DNA of 62,297 nucleotides, taken from Pseudomonas vranovensis DSM 16006 (lineage in GTDB: Bacteria; Pseudomonadota; Gammaproteobacteria; Pseudomonadales; Pseudomonadaceae). Positions 1 through 7,186 of the stretch are shown in pieces. How positions within the stretch are numbered: position 1 is the stretch's first letter; each line of letters starts with the position of its first letter. The notes below the pieces were generated by a model. It was not told where the DNA came from, did not search any database, and saw only the letters and a list, made by a program, of their open reading frames with translations. Both the position numbers and the translations under genes were made by a program. The stretch covers positions 1 through 62,297 of the forward strand of contig NZ_AUED01000024.1 in the NCBI RefSeq assembly GCF_000425805.1, written 5' to 3'.

Positions 1-11
1 GCTTCGTCGTA

Positions 12-88
12 TGGTGCACTCAGGAGGATTCGAACCTCCGACCGCTCGGTTCGTAGCCGAGTACTCTATCCAGCTGAGCTATGAGTGC
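12..88 (-). tRNA. tRNA-Arg (anticodon ACG)
   Basis: The reverse complement folds as a 77-nt cloverleaf. The acceptor stem pairs GCACTCA with TGAGTGC, the T-loop is GGTTCGAATCC, the D-arm contains AGCTCAGCTGGATAGAG, and the anticodon loop reads CTACGAA. The genomic sequence encodes the 3' CCA. Anticodon ACG (read as ICG) decodes CGU/CGC/CGA arginine codons. Confidence 0.96.
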
Positions 89-196
89 ATTTGTTACCGC
101 GCATTATAGACCGCTAAATCTTTTTGCCAACCACTTTTTCGTTTAATTTCAACTACTTAGCGATTCAAGGCTGATTACAGCGCTCTACATGAATAA

Positions 197-287
197 TGGC
201 GGAGAAGGGGGGATTCGAACCCCCGATACCCTTGTGAGGTATACTCCCTTAGCAGGGGAGCGCCTTCGGCCACTCGGCCACCTCTCC
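197..287 (-). tRNA. tRNA-Ser (anticodon GCT)
   Basis: The reverse complement gives a 91-nt class II tRNA with acceptor stem GGAGAGG/CTTCTCC, a long variable arm, T-loop GGTTCGAATCC and an encoded CCA. The anticodon stem-loop CTCCCCTGCTAAGGGAG carries anticodon GCT, which reads AGC/AGU serine codons. It lies just downstream of csrA on the same strand, an order common in gammaproteobacteria. Confidence 0.96.
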
Positions 288-359
288 GCAACACGGGGCG
301 TATAATAACCAGACCCTTCCCCGTTTGCAAACTCTTTTTTGAAAAAAACTCGATAAAAA

Positions 360-548
360 TTAATGGGTTGGTTCTTCGTCCTTCTCTTTCTTGATCCGCA
401 GGTAGATTTCCTCACGGTGGACGGCGACTTCCTTAGGGGCGTTTACACCGATTCGCACCTGGTTTCCTTTGACGCCGAGCACGGTCACGGTGATTTCGCC
501 GTCGCCAATGATCAGGCTCTCGGCGCACCGACGAGTCAGAATCAACAT
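360..548 (-). CDS. csrA: Carbon storage regulator CsrA/RsmA
   Basis: This 62-residue RNA-binding protein starts MLILTRRCAESL, close to the canonical CsrA N-terminus (MLILTRR.GE). It keeps the GVKGNQVRIGV core and the VHREEIYLRI helix with the RNA-contacting Arg. As a dimer it binds GGA motifs in mRNA leaders and represses or stabilises target transcripts. In Pseudomonas the Gac/Rsm small RNAs titrate it to control secondary metabolism, biofilm and motility. The ATG is preceded by a strong GAGGAG ribosome site. The position downstream of lysC and upstream of tRNA-Ser is the usual Pseudomonas arrangement. Cys replaces the usual Gly at residue 8, a common Pseudomonas variant. Confidence 0.96.
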   Translation of the reverse strand: MLILTRRCAESLIIGDGEITVTVLGVKGNQVRIGVNAPKEVAVHREEIYLRIKKEKDEEPTH

Positions 549-689
549 ACCTTTCTCCTCACGAAATTCAGTTCAGGGTCAACAGTCTGCAAAAAAAAGG
601 GCTTCAGCCTGCAACCCGTGACGGCTACCGACCTATGCCTAAGTATTGTCTAGCGCGAGCGAAACGACAGATTTCTCACACCAGCCAGA

Positions 690-720
690 AAAACGAAGGG
701 CGCGGCTAAGCCGCGCCCTT
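690..720 (-). terminator. Rho-independent terminator after lysC
   Basis: A perfect 11-bp GC-rich stem (AAGGGCGCGGC / GCCGCGCCCTT, loop TAA) is followed on the minus strand by a CGTTTTTC tract. It lies 11 nt past the lysC stop and separates lysC from csrA transcription. Confidence 0.85.
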
Positions 721-731
721 GAGGCATTGCA

Positions 732-1967
732 TTACTCACCCTGTCGGGCGGGGGCATCCAGTTCGAACGCGGTGTGCAGGGCACGCACAGCCAGTTCCAG
801 GTACTTCTCTTCGATAACAACCGAAACCTTGATCTCGGAGGTAGAGATCATCTGGATGTTGATGCTCTCTTTGGCCAGGGATTCGAACATGCGGCTGGCA
901 ACACCGGCGTGGGAACGCATGCCGACCCCCACGATCGAGACCTTGGCGATGTTGGTATCGCCAACCACTTCACGGGCATTGAGCTCCAGCGCCGTGGTGT
1001 CCAGCACCTTGTGCGCCTTGTCGTAGTCATTGCGGTGTACGGTGAAGGTGAAGTCGGTGGTGTTATCGTGCGAAACGTTCTGCACGATCATGTCGACTTC
1101 GATGTTCGCGGCACTGATCGGGCCGAGGATCTTGAAAGCAACGCCCGGGGTATCCGGTACGCCACGGATGGTCAGCTTGGCTTCATCGCGATTGAAGGCG
1201 ATGCCGGAAATGATCGGCTGTTCCATGGATTCCTCTTCATCAATAGTAATGAGGGTACCCGGACCCTCCTGGAAGCTGTGCAGCACGCGCAGCGGAACGT
1301 TGTACTTGCCGGCGAACTCGACGGCACGAATCTGCAGCACCTTGGAACCAAGGCTGGCCATTTCCAGCATTTCTTCAAAGGTAATCTTGTCCAGCCGCTG
1401 GGCCTGCGAGACCACACGCGGGTCGGTGGTGTAGACACCGTCGACATCGGTGTAGATCTGGCACTCATCAGCCTTGAGCGCAGCCGCCAGGGCCACACCT
1501 GTGGTGTCGGAGCCACCACGACCGAGGGTGGTGATGTTGCCGTGCTCGTCCACACCCTGGAAGCCTGCCACAACAACCACACGCCCAGCCTTGATGTCGG
1601 CACGGATCTTCTGGTCGTCGATCTGCAGGATGCGCGCCTTGTTGTGCGCGCTGTCGGTGAGGATACGCACCTGGTTACCGGTGTAGGACACCGCCGGAAT
1701 GCCACGCTTGATCAACGCCATGGCCAGCAAGGCGATGGTGACCTGCTCGCCGGTGGAAACGATCACATCCAGTTCACGCGGAACCGGCTGATCGCTGATC
1801 TTCTTGGCCAGGTCGATAAGACGATTGGTTTCGCCGCTCATCGCCGACAGTACAACCACCAGGTCATCGCCGGCATCGCGGAATTTCTTGACCTTGTCGG
1901 CAACCTGTTCGATTCGTTCGACCGTGCCAACGGAAGTGCCGCCAAATTTCTGTACGATCAACGCCAT
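732..1967 (-). CDS. lysC: Aspartate kinase LysC (ACT-regulated)
   Basis: This 411-residue aspartokinase phosphorylates L-aspartate, the first step to lysine, threonine, methionine and diaminopimelate. The N-terminal kinase motif is VQKFGGTSVG (residues 5-14). The substrate/ATP region TTLGRGGSDTT is at 146-156, and YTDVDGVYTTDPR is at 172-184. Two ACT domains occupy about 265-411 and would bind the feedback effectors lysine and threonine. Length and layout match the monofunctional class that, in Pseudomonas and Gram-positives, can also make a separate beta subunit from an internal start. A plausible internal ATG is at Met248 (base 1226), behind GAAGAGGA. The neighbours alaS (upstream) and csrA (downstream) are on the same strand. 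Confidence 0.97.
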   Translation of the reverse strand: MALIVQKFGGTSVGTVERIEQVADKVKKFRDAGDDLVVVLSAMSGETNRLIDLAKKISDQPVPRELDVIVSTGEQVTIALLAMALIKRGIPAVSYTGNQVRILTDSAHNKARILQIDDQKIRADIKAGRVVVVAGFQGVDEHGNITTLGRGGSDTTGVALAAALKADECQIYTDVDGVYTTDPRVVSQAQRLDKITFEEMLEMASLGSKVLQIRAVEFAGKYNVPLRVLHSFQEGPGTLITIDEEESMEQPIISGIAFNRDEAKLTIRGVPDTPGVAFKILGPISAANIEVDMIVQNVSHDNTTDFTFTVHRNDYDKAHKVLDTTALELNAREVVGDTNIAKVSIVGVGMRSHAGVASRMFESLAKESINIQMISTSEIKVSVVIEEKYLELAVRALHTAFELDAPARQGE

Positions 1968-2014
1968 TTCAAAGCCGCCTCAGCCCATGAAGGGCACCCA
2001 ATAAACATTCAAAC

Positions 2015-2055
2015 GACACCATGGCCCGCCACTAGACGACGGGCCAAGCGGTGTC
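2015..2055 (-). terminator. Bipartite hairpin directly after alaS
   Basis: Nested inverted arms GACACC/GGTGTC (2015-2020 with 2050-2055) and TGGCCCG/CGGGCCA (2022-2028 with 2040-2046) begin one base past the alaS stop. No good T-tract follows on the minus strand. It may be a weak terminator or an RNA-stability or attenuation element in the alaS-lysC transcript. Confidence 0.4.
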
Positions 2056-4674
2056 TTAAACGCCCTGCTCCACGAATGGCACGGTCAGGGCCAGCGCGTT
2101 GTCCAGCGCAGCAGTGTCAACGCCACCGCCTTGCGCCATGTCCGGACGACCGCCACCCTTGCCGCCCACGGCAGCAGCAGCTTGCTTCATCAAATCACCG
2201 GCTTTGAGTTGGCCAGTCAGGTCTTTGGTCACACCGGCTACCAGCACGACCTTTTCCTCATGGACACTGCCGAGCAGGATCACTGCGCGGCCGAGTTTGT
2301 TCTTCAACTGATCGACCAGCGCCAGCAACGCCTTGCCGTCCTGGCCATCCAGGCGCGCGGCCAGGACCTTGACGCCCTTGACCTCGACAGCACTGTTGGA
2401 GAGATCGTCACCAGCAGCGCTGGCGGCCTTGGCCTGCAGTTGCTCCAGCTGTTTTTCCAGCTGACGGTTGCGCTCAAGCACAGCCGAAAGCTTGTCGATC
2501 AGGTTGTCGCGACTGCCCTTGACCAGTTGCGCCGCTTCCTTGAGCTGATCTTCAGCAGCGTTCAGGTAAGCCAGTGCCGCCGCCCCGGTGACCGCTTCGA
2601 TACGGCGCACACCGGAGGCCACGCCACCTTCGCTGATGATCTTGAGCAGGCCGATATCGCCGGTACGCTTGGCGTGGATACCACCGCACAGCTCGACGGA
2701 GAAATCGCCGCCCATGCTCAGCACCCGAACGTTGTCGCCGTACTTCTCGCCGAACAGCGCCATGGCGCCCTTCTGCTTGGCGGTCTCGATGTCGGTCTCT
2801 TCGGTTTGCACCTCGGAGTTCTTACGCACTTCACGGTTGACGATGTCTTCCAGTGCCTTGAGCTGCTCTGGCTTGACCGCCTCGAAGTGACTGAAGTCGA
2901 AACGCAGGCGCTGGCTATCCACCAGCGAGCCTTTCTGTTGCACGTGATCGCCCAGCACCTGGCGCAGTGCAGCATGCAGCAAGTGAGTCGCCGAGTGGTT
3001 CAAGGAGGTGGCGTGCTGAACATCGGCATCGACCTTGGCCTGAACCTTGGCGCCGACCACCAGCGAACCACTGGCCACGATGCCGTGATGCAGGAACGCG
3101 CCGCCGGTCTTGGTGGTGTCGCGCACATCGAAGCGCACGCCGCCCGCCTGCAGGTAGCCAGTATCGCCGACCTGGCCACCCGACTCGGCGTAGAACGGCG
3201 TACGGTCGAGAATGACCACACCTTCCTCGCCTTCACCCAGTTGCTCGACAACCTTGCCATCCTTATAGATAGCAACGATGCTGGCTTCGCCTTCTGTGGT
3301 GGTGTAGCCAGTGAACTCAGTGGCCACATCAACCTTGACGAGGGTGTTGTAGTCCAGGCCGAAGGCGCTGGCAGAACGCGCACGCTCACGCTGCGCTTCC
3401 ATCTCGCGCTCGAAACCTTCTTCATCGATGGTCAGCTCGCGTTCGCGGGCGATGTCGGCGGTCAGGTCCATCGGGAAGCCGTAGGTGTCATAGAGCTTGA
3501 ACACCACGTCACCCGGAACCACGCGGCCCTTGAGCTCGGCGAGGTCCTGTTCGAGGATCTTCAGGCCCTGCTCCAGGGTCTTGGCGAACTGCTCTTCTTC
3601 AGCCTTGAGAACGCGCTCGATGTTGGCCTGCTGCTGCTTGAGTTCCGGGAAGGCTTCACCCATCTCGGCAGCCAGTGCGGCCACGATCTTGTAGAAGAAG
3701 CTGCCGGTGGCACCCAGCTTGTTGCCATGACGGCAGGCGCGGCGAATGATGCGGCGCAGCACGTAGCCGCGGCCTTCGTTGGAAGGCAGTACACCGTCGG
3801 CGATCAGGAAGCCGCACGAACGGATGTGGTCAGATACCACTTTGAGCGACGACTGATCTTCGTTCTTGCAGCCGATGGCCACGGCAGAAGCGTCGAGCAG
3901 GCTGCGGAACAGGTCGATTTCATAGTTCGAGTGCACGTGCTGCATGACCGCACTGATGCGTTCAAGGCCCATGCCGGTATCCACCGAGGGCGCTGGCAGT
4001 GGGTGCAGCACGCCATCGGCAGTACGGTTGAACTGCATGAAAACGTTGTTCCAGATCTCGATGTAACGGTCACCGTCTTCTTCCGGCGAGCCGGGTGGGC
4101 CGCCCCAGATGTCCGGGCCGTGGTCATAGAAGATCTCGGTGCACGGGCCGCACGGACCGGTATCACCCATGGTCCAGAAGTTGTCGGAGGCGTAAGGGGC
4201 ACCCTTGTTGTCGCCGATGCGCACCATGCGCTCTTCGGGAACGCCGATTTCCTTGGTCCAGATGTCGTATGCCTCATCGTCGCTGGCATAGACGGTCACC
4301 CAGAGCTTTTCTTCCGGCAGGCCCAGGACTTTGGTCAGGAAGGTCCAGGCGTAGGTGATGGCGTCCTTCTTGAAATAATCACCGAAGCTGAAGTTGCCCA
4401 GCATTTCAAAGAAGGTGTGGTGACGGGCGGTATAGCCGACGTTTTCCAGGTCGCTGTTCTTGCCACCGGCACGCACGCACTTCTGGCTGCTGGTTGCGCG
4501 GGTGTAGGCACGCTTTTCCTGGCCAAGGAAGCAGTCCTTGAACTGGTTCATCCCCGCGTTGGTGAACAGCAGGGTCGGGTCGTTGCCCGGAATCAAGGAG
4601 CTGGAGGCAACTCGGGTGTGTCCCTGCTCTTCGAAGAAGCGAAGGAAGGCTTCACGGATTTCTGCGCTTTTCAT
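2056..4674 (-). CDS. alaS: Alanine--tRNA ligase
   Basis: This 872-residue class II synthetase charges tRNA-Ala in the cytoplasm. The chosen ATG (MKSAEIREAF) matches the family N-terminus; 22 further in-frame codons upstream read as leader. The catalytic domain carries LFTNAGMNQFK and TRATSSQKCVRAGGKNSDLENVG. The editing domain has the zinc-binding HSATHLLH motif and a later CGGIHAKRTGDIG, which together hydrolyse Ser- and Gly-tRNA-Ala. A coiled-coil (LERNRQLEKQLEQLQ) joins it to the C-Ala domain, which ends with GGKGGGRPDMAQGGG. The size is normal (about 875) and the gene is intact. The next gene on the strand is lysC, 88 bases away. Confidence 0.98.
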   Translation of the reverse strand: MKSAEIREAFLRFFEEQGHTRVASSSLIPGNDPTLLFTNAGMNQFKDCFLGQEKRAYTRATSSQKCVRAGGKNSDLENVGYTARHHTFFEMLGNFSFGDYFKKDAITYAWTFLTKVLGLPEEKLWVTVYASDDEAYDIWTKEIGVPEERMVRIGDNKGAPYASDNFWTMGDTGPCGPCTEIFYDHGPDIWGGPPGSPEEDGDRYIEIWNNVFMQFNRTADGVLHPLPAPSVDTGMGLERISAVMQHVHSNYEIDLFRSLLDASAVAIGCKNEDQSSLKVVSDHIRSCGFLIADGVLPSNEGRGYVLRRIIRRACRHGNKLGATGSFFYKIVAALAAEMGEAFPELKQQQANIERVLKAEEEQFAKTLEQGLKILEQDLAELKGRVVPGDVVFKLYDTYGFPMDLTADIARERELTIDEEGFEREMEAQRERARSASAFGLDYNTLVKVDVATEFTGYTTTEGEASIVAIYKDGKVVEQLGEGEEGVVILDRTPFYAESGGQVGDTGYLQAGGVRFDVRDTTKTGGAFLHHGIVASGSLVVGAKVQAKVDADVQHATSLNHSATHLLHAALRQVLGDHVQQKGSLVDSQRLRFDFSHFEAVKPEQLKALEDIVNREVRKNSEVQTEETDIETAKQKGAMALFGEKYGDNVRVLSMGGDFSVELCGGIHAKRTGDIGLLKIISEGGVASGVRRIEAVTGAAALAYLNAAEDQLKEAAQLVKGSRDNLIDKLSAVLERNRQLEKQLEQLQAKAASAAGDDLSNSAVEVKGVKVLAARLDGQDGKALLALVDQLKNKLGRAVILLGSVHEEKVVLVAGVTKDLTGQLKAGDLMKQAAAAVGGKGGGRPDMAQGGGVDTAALDNALALTVPFVEQGV

Positions 4675-5039
4675 AGGTTCTTCCACGGAAACGGCGGCCT
4701 TAAGGCAAATGCTTGCGTCAAATTGACGAAACGACGGCAAAGGGCCGCATTATATCGGGCCTTCGGCTTGGGTGCAGTGTGTTTATGCTATAGAAACCGT
4801 CAATTGGACGCTCTGCAACGACCCGGGCAGACAAAAGTGATGGAAACCCCCTTCGCTGCACACGGCCGCAATACCAAGACCTGGCTGATTCTGCTGATAC
4901 GGTATTACTGCGGTCACCAATTGCAATTGGCAAGGCCTGCCGGATGAAATGTCATTCATCGGCAAAAAAACCGTTAGCAGCCTATACGTTAGCCTGAGAG
5001 TTGTGCTAATAATTCCCCGCCGCCGGCGACCGGTGGCAA
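4675..5039. other. Divergent intergenic region alaS / FMN-riboswitch gene
   Basis: About 365 bases without a credible gene. It must hold the alaS promoter (minus) and the promoter of the riboswitch transcript (plus), probably in the AT-richer stretch 4,960-5,015 just before the aptamer. No strong -35/-10 pair stands out. The ORFs here have no ribosome site and atypical composition. Confidence 0.5.
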
Positions 5040-5185
5040 CGTTCTCAGGGCGGGGTGCAATTCCCCACCGGCGGTAATTGCGCCCATTGCGCATAGCCCG
5101 CGAGCGCTTGCAGGCCACCCTGCAAGGTCAGCAGACCCGGTGTGATTCCGGGGCCGACGGTCATAGTCCGGATAAAGAGAGAACG
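5040..5185 (+). promoter_or_regulatory. FMN riboswitch (RFN element)
   Basis: The conserved RFN blocks appear in order: TCAGGGCGGGGTGCAATTCC, CACCGGCGGTAAT, AGCCCGCGAGCG, GGTCAGCAGACCCGGTG and GGCCGACGGTCATAGTCCGG, closed by GAGAGAACG. The P1 helix pairs CGTTCTC (5040-5046) with GAGAACG (5179-5185). Binding of flavin mononucleotide to this aptamer turns down riboflavin genes. Here it precedes the lumazine synthase gene by about 96 bases, and a hairpin over that gene's ribosome site (5250-5272) supports translational control. Confidence 0.95.
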
Positions 5186-5249
5186 GGATAGGCACGTCTG
5201 CGCCTGTCGTTGCGCAGCTGCGCGACGGAATCCCCTTCGATCCAGATGC

Positions 5250-5272
5250 CCTGTTTCTCATACAAACAGGAG
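5250..5272 (+). promoter_or_regulatory. Hairpin sequestering the ribH ribosome-binding site
   Basis: CCTGTTT (5250-5256) pairs with AAACAGG (5264-5270) across a 7-nt loop. The 3' arm overlaps the AGGAG Shine-Dalgarno (5268-5272), which lies 9 nt before the ATG at 5282. This is the likely expression platform of the FMN riboswitch: the SD is masked when FMN is bound. The structure is read directly from the sequence; its switching role is inferred. Confidence 0.7.
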
Positions 5273-5281
5273 TCCGTTTCA

Positions 5282-5788
5282 ATGCAACCTACCGCAATCG
5301 ATAGCAAGAACCCATCCCACGAGCGCATCGCGTTTATCCAGGCCTGCTGGCACAAGGATATTGTCGACCAGGCGCGCAAGGCTTTTGTCGAGGAAATGGG
5401 AAAACAAGGCTATCAAGCGAGCGATATCGACTTTTTTGAAGTCGGTGGCGCATTCGAAATCCCGCTTCATGCCAAGCTGTTGGCGCGTACCGGCCGCTAT
5501 GCCGGTATTGTTGCAGCAGGCCTGGTGGTCGATGGCGGCCTGTACCGCCACGAGTTCGTCGCCCAGTCCGTGATCAGCGGCCTGATGCAAGTGCAGCTGG
5601 AAACCGAAGTACCGGTATTCTCGGCAGTACTGACCCCGCACCACTTCCATGCCGGTGACGAACACCAGAACTTCTATTTCGAGCATTTCCTGGTCAAGGG
5701 TGCCGAGGCGGCGAAGACCTGTGCCGATACACTGCAGAAGCTGCGTGCCCTGCGCCGCATCGACGCGCCACAGAAAATGGCTGGCTGA
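5282..5788 (+). CDS. ribH2: 6,7-dimethyl-8-ribityllumazine synthase, type II (RibH2)
   Basis: This 168-residue protein condenses 5-amino-6-ribitylaminouracil with dihydroxybutanone phosphate, the penultimate riboflavin step. The family substrate-site pattern is visible: RIAFIQACWH near the N-terminus, EVGGAFEIPL (about 53-62), GLVVDGGLYRHEFVA, and the PVFSAVLTPHHFH segment with its histidine pair. Phe/Trp-rich features and length resemble the decameric type II enzyme of Brucella and rhizobia more than the 60-mer RibH1 type. It stands alone, not in a rib operon, directly under the FMN riboswitch. The ATG with AGGAG was preferred to an upstream start inside the leader. It is probably a second lumazine synthase for low-flavin conditions. 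Confidence 0.9.
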   Translation: MQPTAIDSKNPSHERIAFIQACWHKDIVDQARKAFVEEMGKQGYQASDIDFFEVGGAFEIPLHAKLLARTGRYAGIVAAGLVVDGGLYRHEFVAQSVISGLMQVQLETEVPVFSAVLTPHHFHAGDEHQNFYFEHFLVKGAEAAKTCADTLQKLRALRRIDAPQKMAG

Positions 5789-5790
5789 AT

Positions 5791-5860
5791 GCAGCAGCGG
5801 GCTTGCCCCGCGATGCGATGTAACACGTAGATTGCTATCGCGGGGCAAGCCCGCCCCTGC
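5791..5860. repeat. REP pair (inverted, Pseudomonas type)
   Basis: Two inverted copies of the Pseudomonas REP core (GCGGGCTTGCCCCGCGAT and ATCGCGGGGCAAGCCCGC) flank a short spacer. They lie between the convergent ends of ribH2 and astE. Such pairs commonly serve as terminators or mRNA 3' stabilisers and as substrates for RAYT transposases. Confidence 0.9.
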
Positions 5861-5863
5861 AGG

Positions 5864-6871
5864 TCAGGCGAGTTGGTCGGGCGAGGTGGGCACGATCAGA
5901 ATGCCGGCCCGCAGCCCATTCCTGACCTTTGGGTTGGGAAAGATGATACGGGCCCCCTCCTCTTCGACGATCCAGCGCGATTCGGCCAGGTCTTCGGCCA
6001 GCAGATAGCCCTTGGACAACTCCGAGAAGTTTTCGATATCTGCCGGCAAGTGCAGGCGGAAGCTGTCGCTGTGCTTGATGATCTCACGGGCCACGCTGAA
6101 CAGCTGCAAACCATCCAGCGCATCGGCCTCTTCTGGCTCATTGCCTTCGATGATCTGCTTGAGACGGGTCTCCAGCCGATCAAGATTGACCTGCTCGTTC
6201 TGCCCGAAGGGGCGCGCCTTGCCCAACTCCAGGGTAAAGGCCTCGGCATCCAACTGCTCGTAGGTAAAGGCAGTGAAGGTAATCGACGCCTTGCTCTGCA
6301 GCAGCACGGCCTCCATGCCCGCCGCACGCAACCGCGCCAGTTCGCGACGCGAATGCTGGCGACCTTCCTTGAACGGATACAGTGCGAACTGTTCGATCTT
6401 CGAGCCACGAATGGCGGTGTGCAGGTCGTAGTGCAGGCGCGTACGCCCCGGCACGCTGAAGAAGGTCTTGGCAAACTGCTCCAGCTGTCCCGCCCGCAAG
6501 GCTTCACTGCCGCTGGACAACTCGTGCCGGCCATTGAACAGGCGATTGACGTCCTGCTCGATATACCGCTCTCCCTTGCGAATCGCTTCAGGGTTGCCGA
6601 ACAGGAACAGGATACGGGCGCGCGGCTTGATTTCAGCCCGGGCAATGCCATGCAACAGCTCGTCGAGCAGTTCGATCGGTGCAGTTTCATTGCCATGGAT
6701 GCCGGCCGATAACAGCAAGTCCATACCATTGTCCCGCGCCTCGGCCGGGCGCACTTCAAGTGCGCCTTCGCCGAGCCAGCGCATACGCACGCCTTCGACA
6801 GTCAGCTGGGTCTTCTCTGCCGGTTCACGACCGGCCAGGGTCAGGTCGAGCAGTTTGCCGAGGGCGAGCAT
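5864..6871 (-). CDS. astE: Succinylglutamate desuccinylase
   Basis: This 335-residue zinc enzyme catalyses the last step of the arginine succinyltransferase pathway, releasing glutamate and succinate. It belongs to the aspartoacylase/M14 family. Zinc ligands are visible in AGIHGNETAPIELL (His and Glu) and DLHTAIRG (His), with the FGNPEAIRKGERY and DVNRLFNG segments before them. The start MLALGKLLDL at 6871 is used; upstream in-frame codons run antiparallel through the neighbouring gene's tail and are not family-like. The upstream hypothetical gene ends 10 bases away, so the two are co-transcribed. Last gene of the operon, closed by a REP pair. Confidence 0.96.
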   Translation of the reverse strand: MLALGKLLDLTLAGREPAEKTQLTVEGVRMRWLGEGALEVRPAEARDNGMDLLLSAGIHGNETAPIELLDELLHGIARAEIKPRARILFLFGNPEAIRKGERYIEQDVNRLFNGRHELSSGSEALRAGQLEQFAKTFFSVPGRTRLHYDLHTAIRGSKIEQFALYPFKEGRQHSRRELARLRAAGMEAVLLQSKASITFTAFTYEQLDAEAFTLELGKARPFGQNEQVNLDRLETRLKQIIEGNEPEEADALDGLQLFSVAREIIKHSDSFRLHLPADIENFSELSKGYLLAEDLAESRWIVEEEGARIIFPNPKVRNGLRAGILIVPTSPDQLA

Positions 6872-6881
6872 GGGCGATTCC

Positions 6882-7172
6882 TTAGTGATGGTGGCCGCAA
6901 TCGGGACCATGAACGTGATCATCATCGTCGCCGGCGTCGGCCGGTTCCATTTCCAGCTGCAGGCTGACCAGGTTGGTGGCCAGCGGACGCAGCAGCAGGT
7001 TGGCGTACTCGGCGTCGTCTTCTTCGACATCGACGCCAATCAGCAGCTGACCACGGCCATCCTGCTGAATCCATACCTCCTTGCCTTGCCAGACCACCGC
7101 AAAGCGGGTGCAGGAAGTTTCCAGCTGGGTACCATCGTCATCTTCAAGGATCAGCTGCAGGGCGTCGGACAT
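6882..7172 (-). CDS. Small conserved protein of the ast operon with His/Asp-rich tail
   Basis: This 96-residue protein (MSDALQLILEDDDGTQLETS) sits between astB and astE, the same position as an uncharacterised gene in the P. aeruginosa aru operon. I know no function for it. The first ~75 residues alternate beta-strand-like stretches (FAVVWQGKEVWIQQ, GQLLIGVDVEED). The end DAGDDDDHVHGPDCGHHH carries five His and one Cys and looks like a divalent-metal binding tail, perhaps for the metal of AstE. It starts at an ATG behind GAGAGA and is 14 bases from the astB stop. It could help assemble or supply metal to an ast enzyme; this is inference from position only. Confidence 0.85.
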   Translation of the reverse strand: MSDALQLILEDDDGTQLETSCTRFAVVWQGKEVWIQQDGRGQLLIGVDVEEDDAEYANLLLRPLATNLVSLQLEMEPADAGDDDDHVHGPDCGHHH

Positions 7173-7186
7173 AGTCGAATTCTCTC

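Noticed and set aside
12..287. tRNA pair as an integration site (att)
   Set aside because: No integrase, no direct repeat of a tRNA 3' end elsewhere in the window, and the flanking genes are core genes.
774..2207. 477-codon plus-strand ORF opposite lysC
   Set aside because: Antisense shadow of lysC; no ribosome site or domain.
2131..4947. 938-codon plus-strand ORF opposite alaS
   Set aside because: It is the mirror frame of a clear alaS; high GC keeps the antisense frame open. Its composition (Leu/Val/His-rich, no domain) is an artefact.
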